DNA of 38,177 nucleotides from CALGLS01 sp047626155 (GTDB taxonomy: Bacteria; Bacteroidota; Bacteroidia; Chitinophagales; Saprospiraceae), in contig JBLHRR010000036.1 in NCBI GenBank assembly GCA_047626155.1, positions 1 through 38,177 on the forward strand, written 5' to 3'. Of this stretch, positions 1-7,611 are shown in pieces. Within the stretch, counting starts at the first letter, position 1. Every line of letters starts with the position of its first letter. The notes beneath the pieces are model-generated. The model had not been told where the DNA came from and searched no databases. It was given only the letters and a program-made list of their open reading frames with translations. Made by a program: the position numbers and the translations under genes.

Positions 1-70
1 AGTAGAGAGATAGATGGAAATTAGAATTGTTTATTTTGTTTCAAAATGGAGAATTATAATATTTTTTAAC

Positions 71-78
71 TATCTTTG
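71..78 (+). promoter_or_regulatory. -7 box of the infA promoter
   Basis: TATCTTTG fits the Bacteroidota -7 consensus TAnnTTTG. It lies 18 bases before the infA ATG, so the leader would be only about 12 nt. I see no clear TTG at the -33 position. The box overlaps the upstream in-frame TTG at 76, which is why that TTG cannot be the real start. Confidence 0.6.
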
Positions 79-96
79 CACTCCGAAAATAAAAGT

Positions 97-315
97 ATGG
101 CTAAACAGGACTTAATAAAGCAAGACGGTATAATTGAAGAAGCACTCTCCAACGCAATGTTTAGAGTAAGACTTCAGAATGATCATAAAATCGTCGCAAC
201 GATATCTGGTAAAATGCGAATGCACTATATCCGAATTTTACCTGGTGATAAGGTTTCTGTAGAAATGTCGCCATATGATTTATCAAGAGGAAGAATAATT
301 TACAGATATAAATAG
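97..315 (+). CDS. infA: Translation initiation factor IF-1
   Basis: IF-1 binds the ribosomal A site with IF-2 and IF-3 during initiation. The 72-residue product has the usual family length and is a single OB-fold (S1-like) domain. Family hallmarks are the MAKQDLIKQDG start, the SGKMRMHYIRILPGD core and the PYDLSRGRI(I)YRYK end. A longer reading frame begins at a TTG at 76, but that codon lies inside the promoter box, and ATG 97 gives the normal N-terminus. It is the first gene of the alpha-operon segment, 6 bases upstream of rpmJ, as in other Bacteroidota. Identification is certain. Confidence 0.97.
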   Translation: MAKQDLIKQDGIIEEALSNAMFRVRLQNDHKIVATISGKMRMHYIRILPGDKVSVEMSPYDLSRGRIIYRYK

Positions 316-321
316 AATAAA

Positions 322-438
322 ATGAAAGTTAGAGCATCAATCAAAAAGAGGTCAGTAGACTGTAAGATTGTGAGAAGAAAGGGGAAGTTGTATGTGATTA
401 ACAAAAAGAACCCTAGGTTCAAGCAGCGTCAAGGTTAG
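322..438 (+). CDS. rpmJ: 50S ribosomal protein L36
   Basis: This is a 38-codon gene that is easily missed. The product starts MKVRASIKKRSVDCKIVRRK and ends NPRFKQRQG, which is the L36 family end to end. L36 binds 23S rRNA in the large subunit. The classic form holds zinc through three Cys and one His; here only one Cys (residue 14) remains, so this is the zinc-independent (C-minus) type. It lies between infA and rpsM in the conserved infA-rpmJ-rpsM-rpsK-rpsD order. Confidence 0.96.
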   Translation: MKVRASIKKRSVDCKIVRRKGKLYVINKKNPRFKQRQG

Positions 439-476
439 ACGATCACTATTTTTGAAATCTACAAAAGATACTAATT

Positions 477-854
477 ATGGCTCGTATTGCTGGAAATGAT
501 TTACCGAAAAATAAAAGAGGAATTATAGGCCTCACCTATATCTACGGAATAGGTCGCTCTTCTTCTTCTCAGATATTAGCACAGGCTAAAATTGACGAAA
601 GTACAAAGGTCAATGAATGGACTGATGAGAATATCAAAGAGATTGGACGTATCCTTCAGGAAGAATACAAAGTAGAAGGACAATTGAGATCTGAAATCCA
701 AATGAACATTAAGCGTTTGATGGATATCGGGTGTTATAGAGGATTAAGACATAGGAAAGGATTACCATTGAGAGGTCAGCGTACTCAGACTAATGCACGT
801 ACCAGAAAAGGTAAGCGTAAGACTGTTGCTAACAAGAAGAAGGTAACCAAGTAA
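477..854 (+). CDS. rpsM: 30S ribosomal protein S13
   Basis: S13 sits in the head of the small subunit, contacts the P-site tRNA and forms bridges to L5. The 125-residue product opens with MARIAGNDLPKNKRG and contains the helix-two-turn-helix region YIYGIGRSS. Near the C-terminus it has the conserved block YRGLRHRKGLPLRGQRT, followed by a lysine-rich tail that reaches toward the tRNA. Length and order (rpmJ before, rpsK after) match the family. Spacing to rpsK is 34 bases, so the genes are probably cotranscribed. Confidence 0.97.
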   Translation: MARIAGNDLPKNKRGIIGLTYIYGIGRSSSSQILAQAKIDESTKVNEWTDENIKEIGRILQEEYKVEGQLRSEIQMNIKRLMDIGCYRGLRHRKGLPLRGQRTQTNARTRKGKRKTVANKKKVTK

Positions 855-888
855 TAAATAATATTATTCAATTTTTAGCGCTCGCATT

Positions 889-1275
889 ATGGCAAAGGTT
901 AAAAAAGTAAAGAAAAGAAAAGTAAAAGTTGATCCGGAAGGCATACTATATGTTAAAGCCAGCTTCAACAATATCATTATTTCTCTTTGTAACAAACAGG
1001 GGCAAGTTATCTCCTGGGCATCTGCAGGTAAAGCTGGATTTAGAGGTTCTAAAAAGAACACTCCATATGCAGCTCAAATGGCAGCTTCTGACGCTGCACG
1101 CGTTGCTTACGAAGCGGGTATGAGAACTGCACAGGCTTATGTGAAAGGACCTGGTTCCGGACGTGAAGCAGCAATTCGTGCTGTAGATGGTGCAGGTATC
1201 AAAATTTCTACAATCAAGGATGTTACTCCAGTACCTCATAATGGTTGTAGACCTCCTAAAAGAAGAAGAGTTTAA
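889..1275 (+). CDS. rpsK: 30S ribosomal protein S11
   Basis: S11 is part of the platform of the 30S subunit next to the mRNA exit. The 128-residue product has a lysine-rich N-terminus, then the S11 motifs NNIIISLCNKQGQVISWASA, GFRGSKKNTPYAAQ and VKGPGSGREAAIRA. It ends with the conserved HNGCRPPKRRRV. It is cotranscribed with rpsM and rpsD judging by strand and short gaps. Nothing is unusual. Confidence 0.97.
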   Translation: MAKVKKVKKRKVKVDPEGILYVKASFNNIIISLCNKQGQVISWASAGKAGFRGSKKNTPYAAQMAASDAARVAYEAGMRTAQAYVKGPGSGREAAIRAVDGAGIKISTIKDVTPVPHNGCRPPKRRRV

Positions 1276-1311
1276 GCGTTATTCGCTTTCTATTTAAAAA
1301 TATATTTTAAA

Positions 1312-1923
1312 ATGGCAAGATATACCGGACCTACTTCAAAAGTAGCAAGAGCATTAGGAGAACCAATTTTTGGTTTCGATAAAGCATTTGATAAAAAGAA
1401 ATACCGTCCAGGAATGCACGGTAATTCCAGAAGAAGAAAGCAACGTTCTGACTATGCTAATCAATTGCTTGAAAAGCAAAAGGCAAAGTACACTTACGGT
1501 GTTTTGGAAAGACAATTTAGAAATACTTTTGGAATCGCCAGCCGAAAAGGTGGTGTAACTGGAGAAGTATTACTACAATTGTTAGAAGCTAGATTAGACA
1601 ACGTGGTATACCGATTAGGTATCGCTCCAACTAGAAGAGCGGCTCGTCAATTAGTTTCTCATAAACACATCGTATTAAATGGCGTTGTGACCAACATTCC
1701 TTCGGCAACACTAAGAGCTGGTGATGTAGTTGGCGTTAGAGGGAAATCTCAACACTTCGAGATCATTCAGGATGCTGTTAAATCTAAATCGGAAGTTCGT
1801 AAATTCGGATGGTTAGAATTTAATCCTGACAAGATGGAAGGAGTATTCGTTAACTTTCCTGAAAGAGAACAAATTCCAGAAAAGATTAACGAACAGTTAA
1901 TCGTAGAACTTTACTCTAAATAA
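1312..1923 (+). CDS. rpsD: 30S ribosomal protein S4
   Basis: S4 nucleates 30S assembly by binding 16S rRNA. The 203-residue product starts MARYTGPTSKVARALGEP. It contains the S4 RNA-binding domain around residues 90-155 (LLQLLEARLDNVVYRLG, then RRAARQLVSHKHIVLNG). In enterobacteria S4 is the translational repressor of the alpha operon. Whether it regulates here is unknown, but a long hairpin follows its stop codon (see the entry at 1937). Confidence 0.97.
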   Translation: MARYTGPTSKVARALGEPIFGFDKAFDKKKYRPGMHGNSRRRKQRSDYANQLLEKQKAKYTYGVLERQFRNTFGIASRKGGVTGEVLLQLLEARLDNVVYRLGIAPTRRAARQLVSHKHIVLNGVVTNIPSATLRAGDVVGVRGKSQHFEIIQDAVKSKSEVRKFGWLEFNPDKMEGVFVNFPEREQIPEKINEQLIVELYSK

Positions 1924-1936
1924 GAGTCTTCATGTA

Positions 1937-2001
1937 AGGCCATTCCGTTTCATAGCCAATATTTTTTGGTTAGAAACAGAATGGCCTCTTCGTCTTTTTT
2001 T
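1937..2001 (+). terminator. Long hairpin with T-run between rpsD and rpoA
   Basis: Bases 1937-1951 pair with 1973-1987 over 15 positions with one C-A mismatch. An inner CCAA/TTGG helix (1956-1959 with 1966-1969) extends it. A run of seven T follows at 1995-2001. It looks like an intrinsic terminator or attenuator inside the ribosomal operon. A weak -7-like sequence at about 2023-2030 (TATTTTTC) could restart transcription for rpoA, but it deviates from consensus. An S4-binding regulatory structure is another possibility, unproven. Confidence 0.6.
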
Positions 2002-2033
2002 ATTCACCCTCTTCACTAAAGTATTTTTCGCAT

Positions 2034-3032
2034 ATGAATATACTAAACTTTCAGAAGCCGGAAAAGATCATTTTACAAAAAGCGACTGACTTTGAAGGAA
2101 CCTTTGAATTCAAACCGTTAGAACCTGGTTTTGGACAAACAATAGGAAACTCTCTACGTCGGGTACTATTATCTTCTTTGGAAGGTTATGCTATCTCTGC
2201 GGTAAGAATCGCCGGTGTAGAACATGAGTTTGCTACCATCAGAGGAGTTGTAGAAGATGTAGTTGATATTATCCTTAATCTAAAGCAAATCCGAATCAAG
2301 CAGTTGATCTCTGATGAAGATTTGAACTCAGAGAAAATATACCTAACTATTTCGGGTAAAGAAGCTTTTAAAGCTGGTGATATTGAAGAACATACTAATG
2401 TCTTCAAAATCATGAACTCGGATTTAGTAATATGCCACATGGAACCTTTCGTTAATCTAGAAATGGAGTTAACGGTAACTAAAGGTCGTGGTTATGTTCC
2501 TGCAGACGAAAATCTGCCAAAAGATGCAGCTATCGGAGTAATTCCAATTGATGCAATCTATACGCCAATCAAAAATGTATCCTATAAAGTATCTAACACA
2601 CGTGTTGGACAAAGAACGGATTACGAGAAATTAACAATAGATGTATTGACTGACGGAACCATTCACCCGGAAGAAGCAGTCAAAGAAGCATCCAGAATTT
2701 TGATCCAACACTTGATGTTAATCACGGATGAAAATATTACTTTCGATGAAGTAGGCAGCAGCGAAGATAGCATCGTAGATGAGCATATTCTACACATGCG
2801 TAAGTTGTTGAAAACATCATTGGAAGATCTTGACCTTTCTGTAAGAGCTTACAACTGTCTTAAGGCAGCTAAGATCAATACTTTGGCAGAAATGGTTCGT
2901 TACGATACACACGAGTTACTGAAATTCCGAAACTTTGGTAAGAAGTCTTTAGTCGAAATCGAAGAATTACTTCAGGATAAAGGATTGACTTTCGGTATGG
3001 ACTTGTCGAAATATAAGTTGGACGAAGATTAA
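2034..3032 (+). CDS. rpoA: DNA-directed RNA polymerase alpha subunit
   Basis: The alpha subunit dimerises to start polymerase assembly and its C-terminal domain contacts upstream promoter DNA and activators. The 332-residue product has the N-terminal domain at about 1-235, with the dimerisation block FGQTIGNSLRRVLLSSLEG and the GYVPADEN loop. A short linker leads to the helix-hairpin-helix C-terminal domain at about 255-325 (LSVRAYNCLKAAKINTLAEM, then FRNFGKKSLVEIEELL). Length is normal for the phylum. It lies between rpsD and rplQ as usual, but 110 bases and a strong hairpin separate it from rpsD. Confidence 0.98.
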   Translation: MNILNFQKPEKIILQKATDFEGTFEFKPLEPGFGQTIGNSLRRVLLSSLEGYAISAVRIAGVEHEFATIRGVVEDVVDIILNLKQIRIKQLISDEDLNSEKIYLTISGKEAFKAGDIEEHTNVFKIMNSDLVICHMEPFVNLEMELTVTKGRGYVPADENLPKDAAIGVIPIDAIYTPIKNVSYKVSNTRVGQRTDYEKLTIDVLTDGTIHPEEAVKEASRILIQHLMLITDENITFDEVGSSEDSIVDEHILHMRKLLKTSLEDLDLSVRAYNCLKAAKINTLAEMVRYDTHELLKFRNFGKKSLVEIEELLQDKGLTFGMDLSKYKLDED

Positions 3033-3154
3033 TTTATACTTCCTTCGCCGGCTATAAAAGTAATAATAAAGGAAAGCCACTTCTTCCTTTCAAATTGTAG
3101 TAACTAAGGCTTACAGGTGCTACGGAGTTAATAACATTCTAAAAAATAGTTAAG

Positions 3155-3640
3155 ATGCGTCACGGAAAAAAATTCAACCATCTAAAGCGTAAAGTAGGAC
3201 ACCGTAAGGCTTTATTGAAAAATATGTCTAACGCGTTGATCGAACACAAACGCATTTTTACAACTTTGGCAAAAGCAAAGGCTCTTCGTTTACATCTGGA
3301 GCCAATTGTAACCAAAGCGAAAACAAATACGACCCACTCACGAAGAGTTGTATTCAGTTACCTTCAAGACAAGGAAACGGTTAAAGAGTTATTCAGTGAC
3401 ATTGCAGCTGCTATTGCTGATCGTCCAGGAGGATACTTACGTATCATTAAAATGGGCTTCCGTAAATCAGATGGTGCTGACATGGCTATGATAGAATTTG
3501 TTGACTATAACAAAACATTAACAAAATACACTTCCAGTTCTAGCGATACGAAGAAGAAGACAAGAAGAAGAGGAGGAAAGAAGAAGGGCGCTGCAGTTGC
3601 TGCCGCTACCACAACTACTTCTTCAAGCGAAGAAGAATAA
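3155..3640 (+). CDS. rplQ: 50S ribosomal protein L17 with extended C-terminus
   Basis: L17 lies near the peptide exit tunnel of the large subunit. Residues 1-120 form the L17 domain (MRHGKKFNHLKRKVGHRKAL, then RPGGYLRIIKMGFRKSDGA). The product is 161 residues, longer than the roughly 125 of E. coli. The extra tail is a basic stretch of Lys/Arg followed by Ala, Thr, Ser and a final run of Glu. Such tails are common in Bacteroidota L17. It is the last gene of the ribosomal cluster, followed by a strong terminator. Confidence 0.97.
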   Translation: MRHGKKFNHLKRKVGHRKALLKNMSNALIEHKRIFTTLAKAKALRLHLEPIVTKAKTNTTHSRRVVFSYLQDKETVKELFSDIAAAIADRPGGYLRIIKMGFRKSDGADMAMIEFVDYNKTLTKYTSSSSDTKKKTRRRGGKKKGAAVAAATTTTSSSEEE

Positions 3641-3663
3641 GAATTGTGTATGAATGAGATAAT

Positions 3664-3697
3664 AAAAAAAGCGATGCCAACTGGTGTCGCTTTTTTT
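3664..3697 (+). terminator. Intrinsic terminator of the ribosomal cluster
   Basis: A 9-bp stem (3671-3679 with 3682-3690, including two G-T pairs) is flanked by seven A on the left and seven T on the right. It follows the rplQ stop by 23 bases. Confidence 0.85.
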
Positions 3698-3734
3698 ATA
3701 TACCATAAGATTCTGTCAAGTCAATTTCTAGTTT

Positions 3735-3742
3735 TATATTTG
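3735..3742 (+). promoter_or_regulatory. -7 box of the carA promoter
   Basis: TATATTTG matches TAnnTTTG exactly. It lies 17 bases before the carA ATG, giving a leader of about 10 nt. Confidence 0.6.
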
Positions 3743-3758
3743 CAAAAAACCTTATTAT

Positions 3759-4889
3759 ATGAGTGACTTTAATAAAAAAAGAGCCGTATTATTATTAGCA
3801 GATGGAACAGCCTTCCACGGAAACGCAGCAGGAAAAATCGGAACAACAACCGGAGAGATTTGCTTCAATACAGGAATGACTGGCTATCAGGAAATTTTTA
3901 CTGATCCGTCTTATGCTGGTCAGTTACTGATCGCAACTAATGCACATATTGGTAACTACGGAACAAAAGAAACAGATGTTGAATCTGCTGGCGTCAAAAT
4001 CAGAGGTTTGATCTGTAAAAATTTTACTAACAAATATTCTAGACAACAGGCTGATCTCTCTATTCAAGATTATTTGAATAATGAGAACATCGTTTCCATT
4101 TCTGATGTCGACACTAGAGCTATTGTTCGACACATTAGAGATAAAGGAGCAATGAACGCCATCATCTCTTCTGAAATCACAGATATTGATGAGCTAAAAA
4201 AGCTGCTAAAAGAGGTGCCTCCAATGGAAGGACTTGAATTAGCTTCTGAAGTCAGTACCAAATCCTCTTACTGCCTTGGCGATCCCGATGCTTCTTACCG
4301 AGTAGCTGTTTTGGATTTTGGCGTAAAGAAAAATATACTTCGTTCGCTAGTAGAGCGTGGTTGCTATTTGAATGTTTTTCCAGCAAAAACATCTTTTGAC
4401 GAGATGCAGGCTTGGAACCCTAATGGATATTTTTTATCTAATGGTCCAGGTGACCCTGCTTCTATGTCTTATGCCGTAGAAACAACAAAGGAAATATTAA
4501 ATAAAAACCTCCCATTGTTTGGTATTTGTCTTGGACATCAAATATTAGCTTTGGCCAACGGAATACCAACTTATAAAATGCACAACGGTCACCGTGGAAT
4601 CAATCACCCGGTAAAAAATATTCAAACAGGACGTTGTGAAATAACAAGTCAGAACCACGGTTTTGGCGTAAGTCCGCAGGCTATTACTGACAATGCGGAA
4701 ACCATAGAAATTACTCATGTTAACTTAAATGATGATACCATTGAAGGCATTAGTGTTAAAAATACGAATGCATTCTCTGTACAATATCATCCAGAGTCTT
4801 CACCTGGACCACACGACTCTAGGTATTTATTTGATGACTTTGTACAACTAATCGCGAATAACGTTAAAACGTTAGAGCACAATCATTAA
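3759..4889 (+). CDS. carA: Carbamoyl-phosphate synthase small (glutaminase) subunit
   Basis: The small subunit hydrolyses glutamine and passes ammonia to the large subunit (CarB) for carbamoyl phosphate, feeding arginine and pyrimidine synthesis. The 376-residue product has the CPSase small-chain N-terminal domain (to about 150) and a class I glutamine amidotransferase domain. The catalytic nucleophile is Cys257 in FGICLGHQ, with His344 and Glu346 in QYHPESSPG; the GPGDPAS loop is present. carB is not in this window. A remnant of a small palindromic element begins immediately after the stop codon, and its flanking direct repeat includes the last codons of carA. Confidence 0.97.
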   Translation: MSDFNKKRAVLLLADGTAFHGNAAGKIGTTTGEICFNTGMTGYQEIFTDPSYAGQLLIATNAHIGNYGTKETDVESAGVKIRGLICKNFTNKYSRQQADLSIQDYLNNENIVSISDVDTRAIVRHIRDKGAMNAIISSEITDIDELKKLLKEVPPMEGLELASEVSTKSSYCLGDPDASYRVAVLDFGVKKNILRSLVERGCYLNVFPAKTSFDEMQAWNPNGYFLSNGPGDPASMSYAVETTKEILNKNLPLFGICLGHQILALANGIPTYKMHNGHRGINHPVKNIQTGRCEITSQNHGFGVSPQAITDNAETIEITHVNLNDDTIEGISVKNTNAFSVQYHPESSPGPHDSRYLFDDFVQLIANNVKTLEHNH

Positions 4890-4910
4890 AAACGGGTTCG
4901 TCAAAGAATC
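4888..4910 (+). repeat. Solo right end of the MITE-like palindromic element (copy D)
   Basis: The 23 bases contain TTCGTCAAAGAATC, the same right end as the copies at 12321 and 22515. The piece is flanked by a perfect 9-bp direct repeat ACAATCATT at 4879-4887 and 4911-4919, the pattern expected of a target-site duplication. Most of the element is missing, so this is a deleted remnant. It ends 24 bases before the eno ATG. Confidence 0.6.
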
Positions 4911-4933
4911 ACAATCATTTAAAACACAAATCA

Positions 4934-6214
4934 ATGAGTGAAATTAAAGACATTAAATCAAGACAAATTTTTGATTCAAGAGGAAATCCAACGGTAGAGG
5001 TAGACGTAATTACAAAGTCAGGAGTAATTGGACGTGCCGCAGTTCCTTCAGGTGCTTCTACTGGAAAGTATGAGGCGGTAGAGTTACGAGATGGGGGAGA
5101 TATTTATATGGGGAAAGGCGTATCAAAAGCCTGTGCGAACGTTGAAGAAAAAATAAGAGAAAGCCTCATCGGGGTTGATATATTCGATCAGGTATACATC
5201 GATCAGATCATGATTGACTTGGATGGAACACCGAACAAAGCCGTACTTGGTGCAAACGCAATTTTGGGTGTATCTATGGCTGCGGCAAAGGCTGCTGCTC
5301 AGGAATTAAACCAACCACTATATCGTTACATCGGAGGAGTAAATGCACATGTGTTGCCAGTACCGATGATGAACATTCTTAATGGTGGTTCGCATGCAGA
5401 TAACAGCATTGATTTCCAGGAATTCATGATTGTTCCTGTTGGAGCAAAAACATTCTCGGAGTCTTTAAGAATGGGAACTGAGATCTTCCATAACCTTAAA
5501 AAAGTATTGTCCTCCAAGGGTTATTCTACCAACGTGGGAGACGAAGGTGGTTTTGCACCCAATATAAAATCAAACAAAGAAGCGATAGAAATAGTCTTAA
5601 CTTCTATTGAGAAAGCAGGATATAAGCCAGGAGAAGAAGTGGTTATCGCAATGGATGCTGCAGCTTCTGAATTTTATAATGCAGAAGAAAAAGTATACCA
5701 CTTTCACCAATCTACGGGTGATAAATTAACTTCTTCTGAAATGGTTTCTTACTGGAAAGAATGGTGCGATAATTATCCGATTTTTTCTATTGAAGATGGA
5801 TTGGATGAAGATGATTGGACAGGATGGACAGAATTGAATAAAACTTTAGGAGATCGTGTACAGCTTGTTGGAGATGATTTATTCGTTACCAATACAAAAC
5901 GTCTTCAGCAAGGAATAGAAAAGAACTCTGCTAACTCTATTTTGATAAAAGTAAACCAAATCGGAAGTTTGACAGAAACGATTGAGACTGTAAGATTGGC
6001 CACTAGAAACGGTTATACCAACGTAATTAGTCATCGTTCTGGAGAAACAGAAGATGTGACTATTGCGGATTTGGCAGTAGCCTTAAACACAGGGCAGATC
6101 AAAACTGGCTCCGCTTCAAGATCGGATAGAGTCGCTAAATATAATCAGTTACTGAGAATAGAAGAGGAATTAGGTTCTTCTGGAGTATTCCCTGGAGTTG
6201 CATTATTAGGGTAA
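4934..6214 (+). CDS. eno: Enolase (phosphopyruvate hydratase)
   Basis: Enolase interconverts 2-phosphoglycerate and phosphoenolpyruvate in glycolysis. The 426-residue product has the family length and all hallmark motifs: DSRGNPTVEVDV at the start, the flexible loop PSGASTGKYEAVELRD, GDEGGFAPN with the catalytic Glu, FSIEDGLDEDDW and GDDLFVTN with metal-binding acids. It also has ILIKVNQIGSLTET with the catalytic Lys and the signature SHRSGETED. It is followed after 18 bases by a DivIC-like gene, an arrangement also seen as eno-ftsB in other bacteria. Confidence 0.98.
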   Translation: MSEIKDIKSRQIFDSRGNPTVEVDVITKSGVIGRAAVPSGASTGKYEAVELRDGGDIYMGKGVSKACANVEEKIRESLIGVDIFDQVYIDQIMIDLDGTPNKAVLGANAILGVSMAAAKAAAQELNQPLYRYIGGVNAHVLPVPMMNILNGGSHADNSIDFQEFMIVPVGAKTFSESLRMGTEIFHNLKKVLSSKGYSTNVGDEGGFAPNIKSNKEAIEIVLTSIEKAGYKPGEEVVIAMDAAASEFYNAEEKVYHFHQSTGDKLTSSEMVSYWKEWCDNYPIFSIEDGLDEDDWTGWTELNKTLGDRVQLVGDDLFVTNTKRLQQGIEKNSANSILIKVNQIGSLTETIETVRLATRNGYTNVISHRSGETEDVTIADLAVALNTGQIKTGSASRSDRVAKYNQLLRIEEELGSSGVFPGVALLG

Positions 6215-6232
6215 ATAAAATAGATTTAACTC

Positions 6233-6544
6233 ATGGCTGTCAGAAATAATCCATTCAAACCAATCCTTAAAATGATACCCGCACCTCTGAGAAACAGGTA
6301 CTTCGTGGTATTAGTGTTAGGCGCGGCCTGGATTATCTTCTTCGATAAGCATGATGTGATGACTCAATGGAAACTTAACCAAAGTTTGAATAATTTAGAG
6401 GCAGATAAATCTTATTATAAGGTTCAGATTGAAAAAGTAAAAAAGGATAAAGAAGACTTGAATACTAATAAAGAGAAATTTGCCCGCGAGCATTACTTTA
6501 TGAAAAAGGATAAGGAGGATGTTTTTATCTTTGTAGAAGAATAG
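6233..6544 (+). CDS. Septum formation initiator family protein (DivIC/FtsB-like)
   Basis: This 103-residue protein has a short basic cytoplasmic N-terminus, one membrane helix at about residues 23-38, and a heptad-like charged coiled coil at about 45-80. The end AREHYFMKKDKEDVFIFVEE fits the FtsB/DivIC C-terminal motif (RE.Y.M...E..F). Such bitopic proteins form part of the FtsQLB (DivIB/FtsL/DivIC) complex that activates septal peptidoglycan synthesis. Position directly after eno supports the assignment, because ftsB follows eno in many genomes. The family assignment is secure; the choice between the names FtsB and DivIC is convention. Confidence 0.88.
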   Translation: MAVRNNPFKPILKMIPAPLRNRYFVVLVLGAAWIIFFDKHDVMTQWKLNQSLNNLEADKSYYKVQIEKVKKDKEDLNTNKEKFAREHYFMKKDKEDVFIFVEE

Positions 6545-6553
6545 AAATGAGCT

Positions 6554-6580
6554 GCTCAGCAAAAGCTTCTTTTGCTGAGC
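6554..6580 (+). terminator. Perfect hairpin after the divIC-like gene
   Basis: A perfect 12-bp stem (6554-6565 with 6569-6580) closes a 3-nt loop. No T-run follows, so termination may be weak or factor-assisted, or the structure may protect RNA ends between the divIC-like gene and sucD. Confidence 0.55.
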
Positions 6581-6617
6581 AAACGAAATAAATTGTAAAC
6601 CATATAACTAAAAAATA

Positions 6618-7490
6618 ATGGCAGTATTAGTTGACAAAAACTCAAAAATCATCGTTCAGGGATTCACTGGTAAGGAAGGAACTTTCCACGCCGGTCAAAT
6701 GATCGAATACGGAACCAATGTAGTTGGTGGTGTAACTCCAGGTAAAGGAGGGCAAGAACACCTTGGACTACCTGTGTTCAACAGCGTAGATGAAGCGGTA
6801 AAAAAAGCAGGTGCTAATACCAGCATTATTTTCGTACCTCCAAGATTCGCTGCCGATGCAGTGATGGAAGCGGCTGACGCAGGTATCAAAGTAATCATTT
6901 GTATTACAGAAGGTATTCCTGTACAGGATATGGTAAAAGTAAAATCATATATCGATGACAGAGACTGTCGTTTGGTAGGACCTAATTGCCCTGGGGTAAT
7001 GACACCGGGTGAAGCGAAGGTAGGTATCATGCCTGGTTTTATTCACAATAAAGGAAGGATCGGTATCGTATCTCGTTCTGGAACCTTGACTTATGAGGCC
7101 GTAGATCAGGTTACAAAGGCAGGCTTAGGTCAGTCTACTTGTATCGGAATCGGTGGTGATCCTATTGTAGGAACAACTACAAAGGATGCAGTTCAATTGC
7201 TTATGGAAGATCCAGAGACTGATGGGATCATCATGATCGGTGAGATCGGAGGAAACATGGAAGCAGATGCTGCTCGTTGGATCAAAGCAAATGCTACGAA
7301 ACCTGTTGTTGGTTTCATCGCAGGTCAGACGGCTCCCAAAGGACGAACTATGGGACACGCCGGAGCGATCATTGGTGGTGATGACGATACAGCGGAAGCG
7401 AAAATGAAGATCATGGCAGAGTGTGGAATACACGTTGTTAAATCTCCTGCGCATATTGGGAAGACCATGTTGGAGGTTTTAGGAAAATAA
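6618..7490 (+). CDS. sucD: Succinyl-CoA synthetase (succinate-CoA ligase) alpha subunit
   Basis: The alpha subunit binds CoA and carries the phosphohistidine intermediate in the substrate-level phosphorylation step of the TCA cycle. The 290-residue product shows the N-terminal CoA-binding Rossmann fold (VQGFTGKEGTFHAGQMIEYG), the ATP-citrate-lyase/succinyl-CoA ligase signature (SRSGTLTYEAVDQVTKAG) and GHAGAIIGG with the active-site His247. The beta subunit gene (sucC) is not adjacent, as is common in Bacteroidota. It ends at a strong terminator shared with the convergent gene at 7612. Confidence 0.98.
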   Translation: MAVLVDKNSKIIVQGFTGKEGTFHAGQMIEYGTNVVGGVTPGKGGQEHLGLPVFNSVDEAVKKAGANTSIIFVPPRFAADAVMEAADAGIKVIICITEGIPVQDMVKVKSYIDDRDCRLVGPNCPGVMTPGEAKVGIMPGFIHNKGRIGIVSRSGTLTYEAVDQVTKAGLGQSTCIGIGGDPIVGTTTKDAVQLLMEDPETDGIIMIGEIGGNMEADAARWIKANATKPVVGFIAGQTAPKGRTMGHAGAIIGGDDDTAEAKMKIMAECGIHVVKSPAHIGKTMLEVLGK

Positions 7491-7513
7491 ATTTCTGATC
7501 GCCTATATAAAAT

Positions 7514-7550
7514 AAAAAAGAGCCACTGCTGATTTAGTAGTGGCTCTTTT
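7514..7550 (+). terminator. Bidirectional terminator between sucD and the 7612 gene
   Basis: Bases 7516-7527 pair perfectly with 7539-7550, with further pairing inside. A and T runs flank both sides, so it can serve convergent transcription from both strands. Confidence 0.85.
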
Positions 7551-7611
7551 GTTTTGAGAGCGTCTGTGAAAAAAAAATAGAAGCCTTTGAAGATTTGTTA
7601 AAGAGGAGAAT

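Noticed and set aside
76..96. Upstream TTG start for infA
   Set aside because: The codon lies within the promoter -7 box and the family N-terminus begins at ATG 97.
3068..3090. AAAGGAA/TTCCTTT inverted repeat between rpoA and rplQ as a terminator
   Set aside because: The stem is short and A/T rich, with no T-run; not convincing.
7125..7454. 109-codon frame antisense to sucD
   Set aside because: Shadow frame of a conserved gene; its composition (His, Cys, Arg and Ser rich) is typical of antisense readings.
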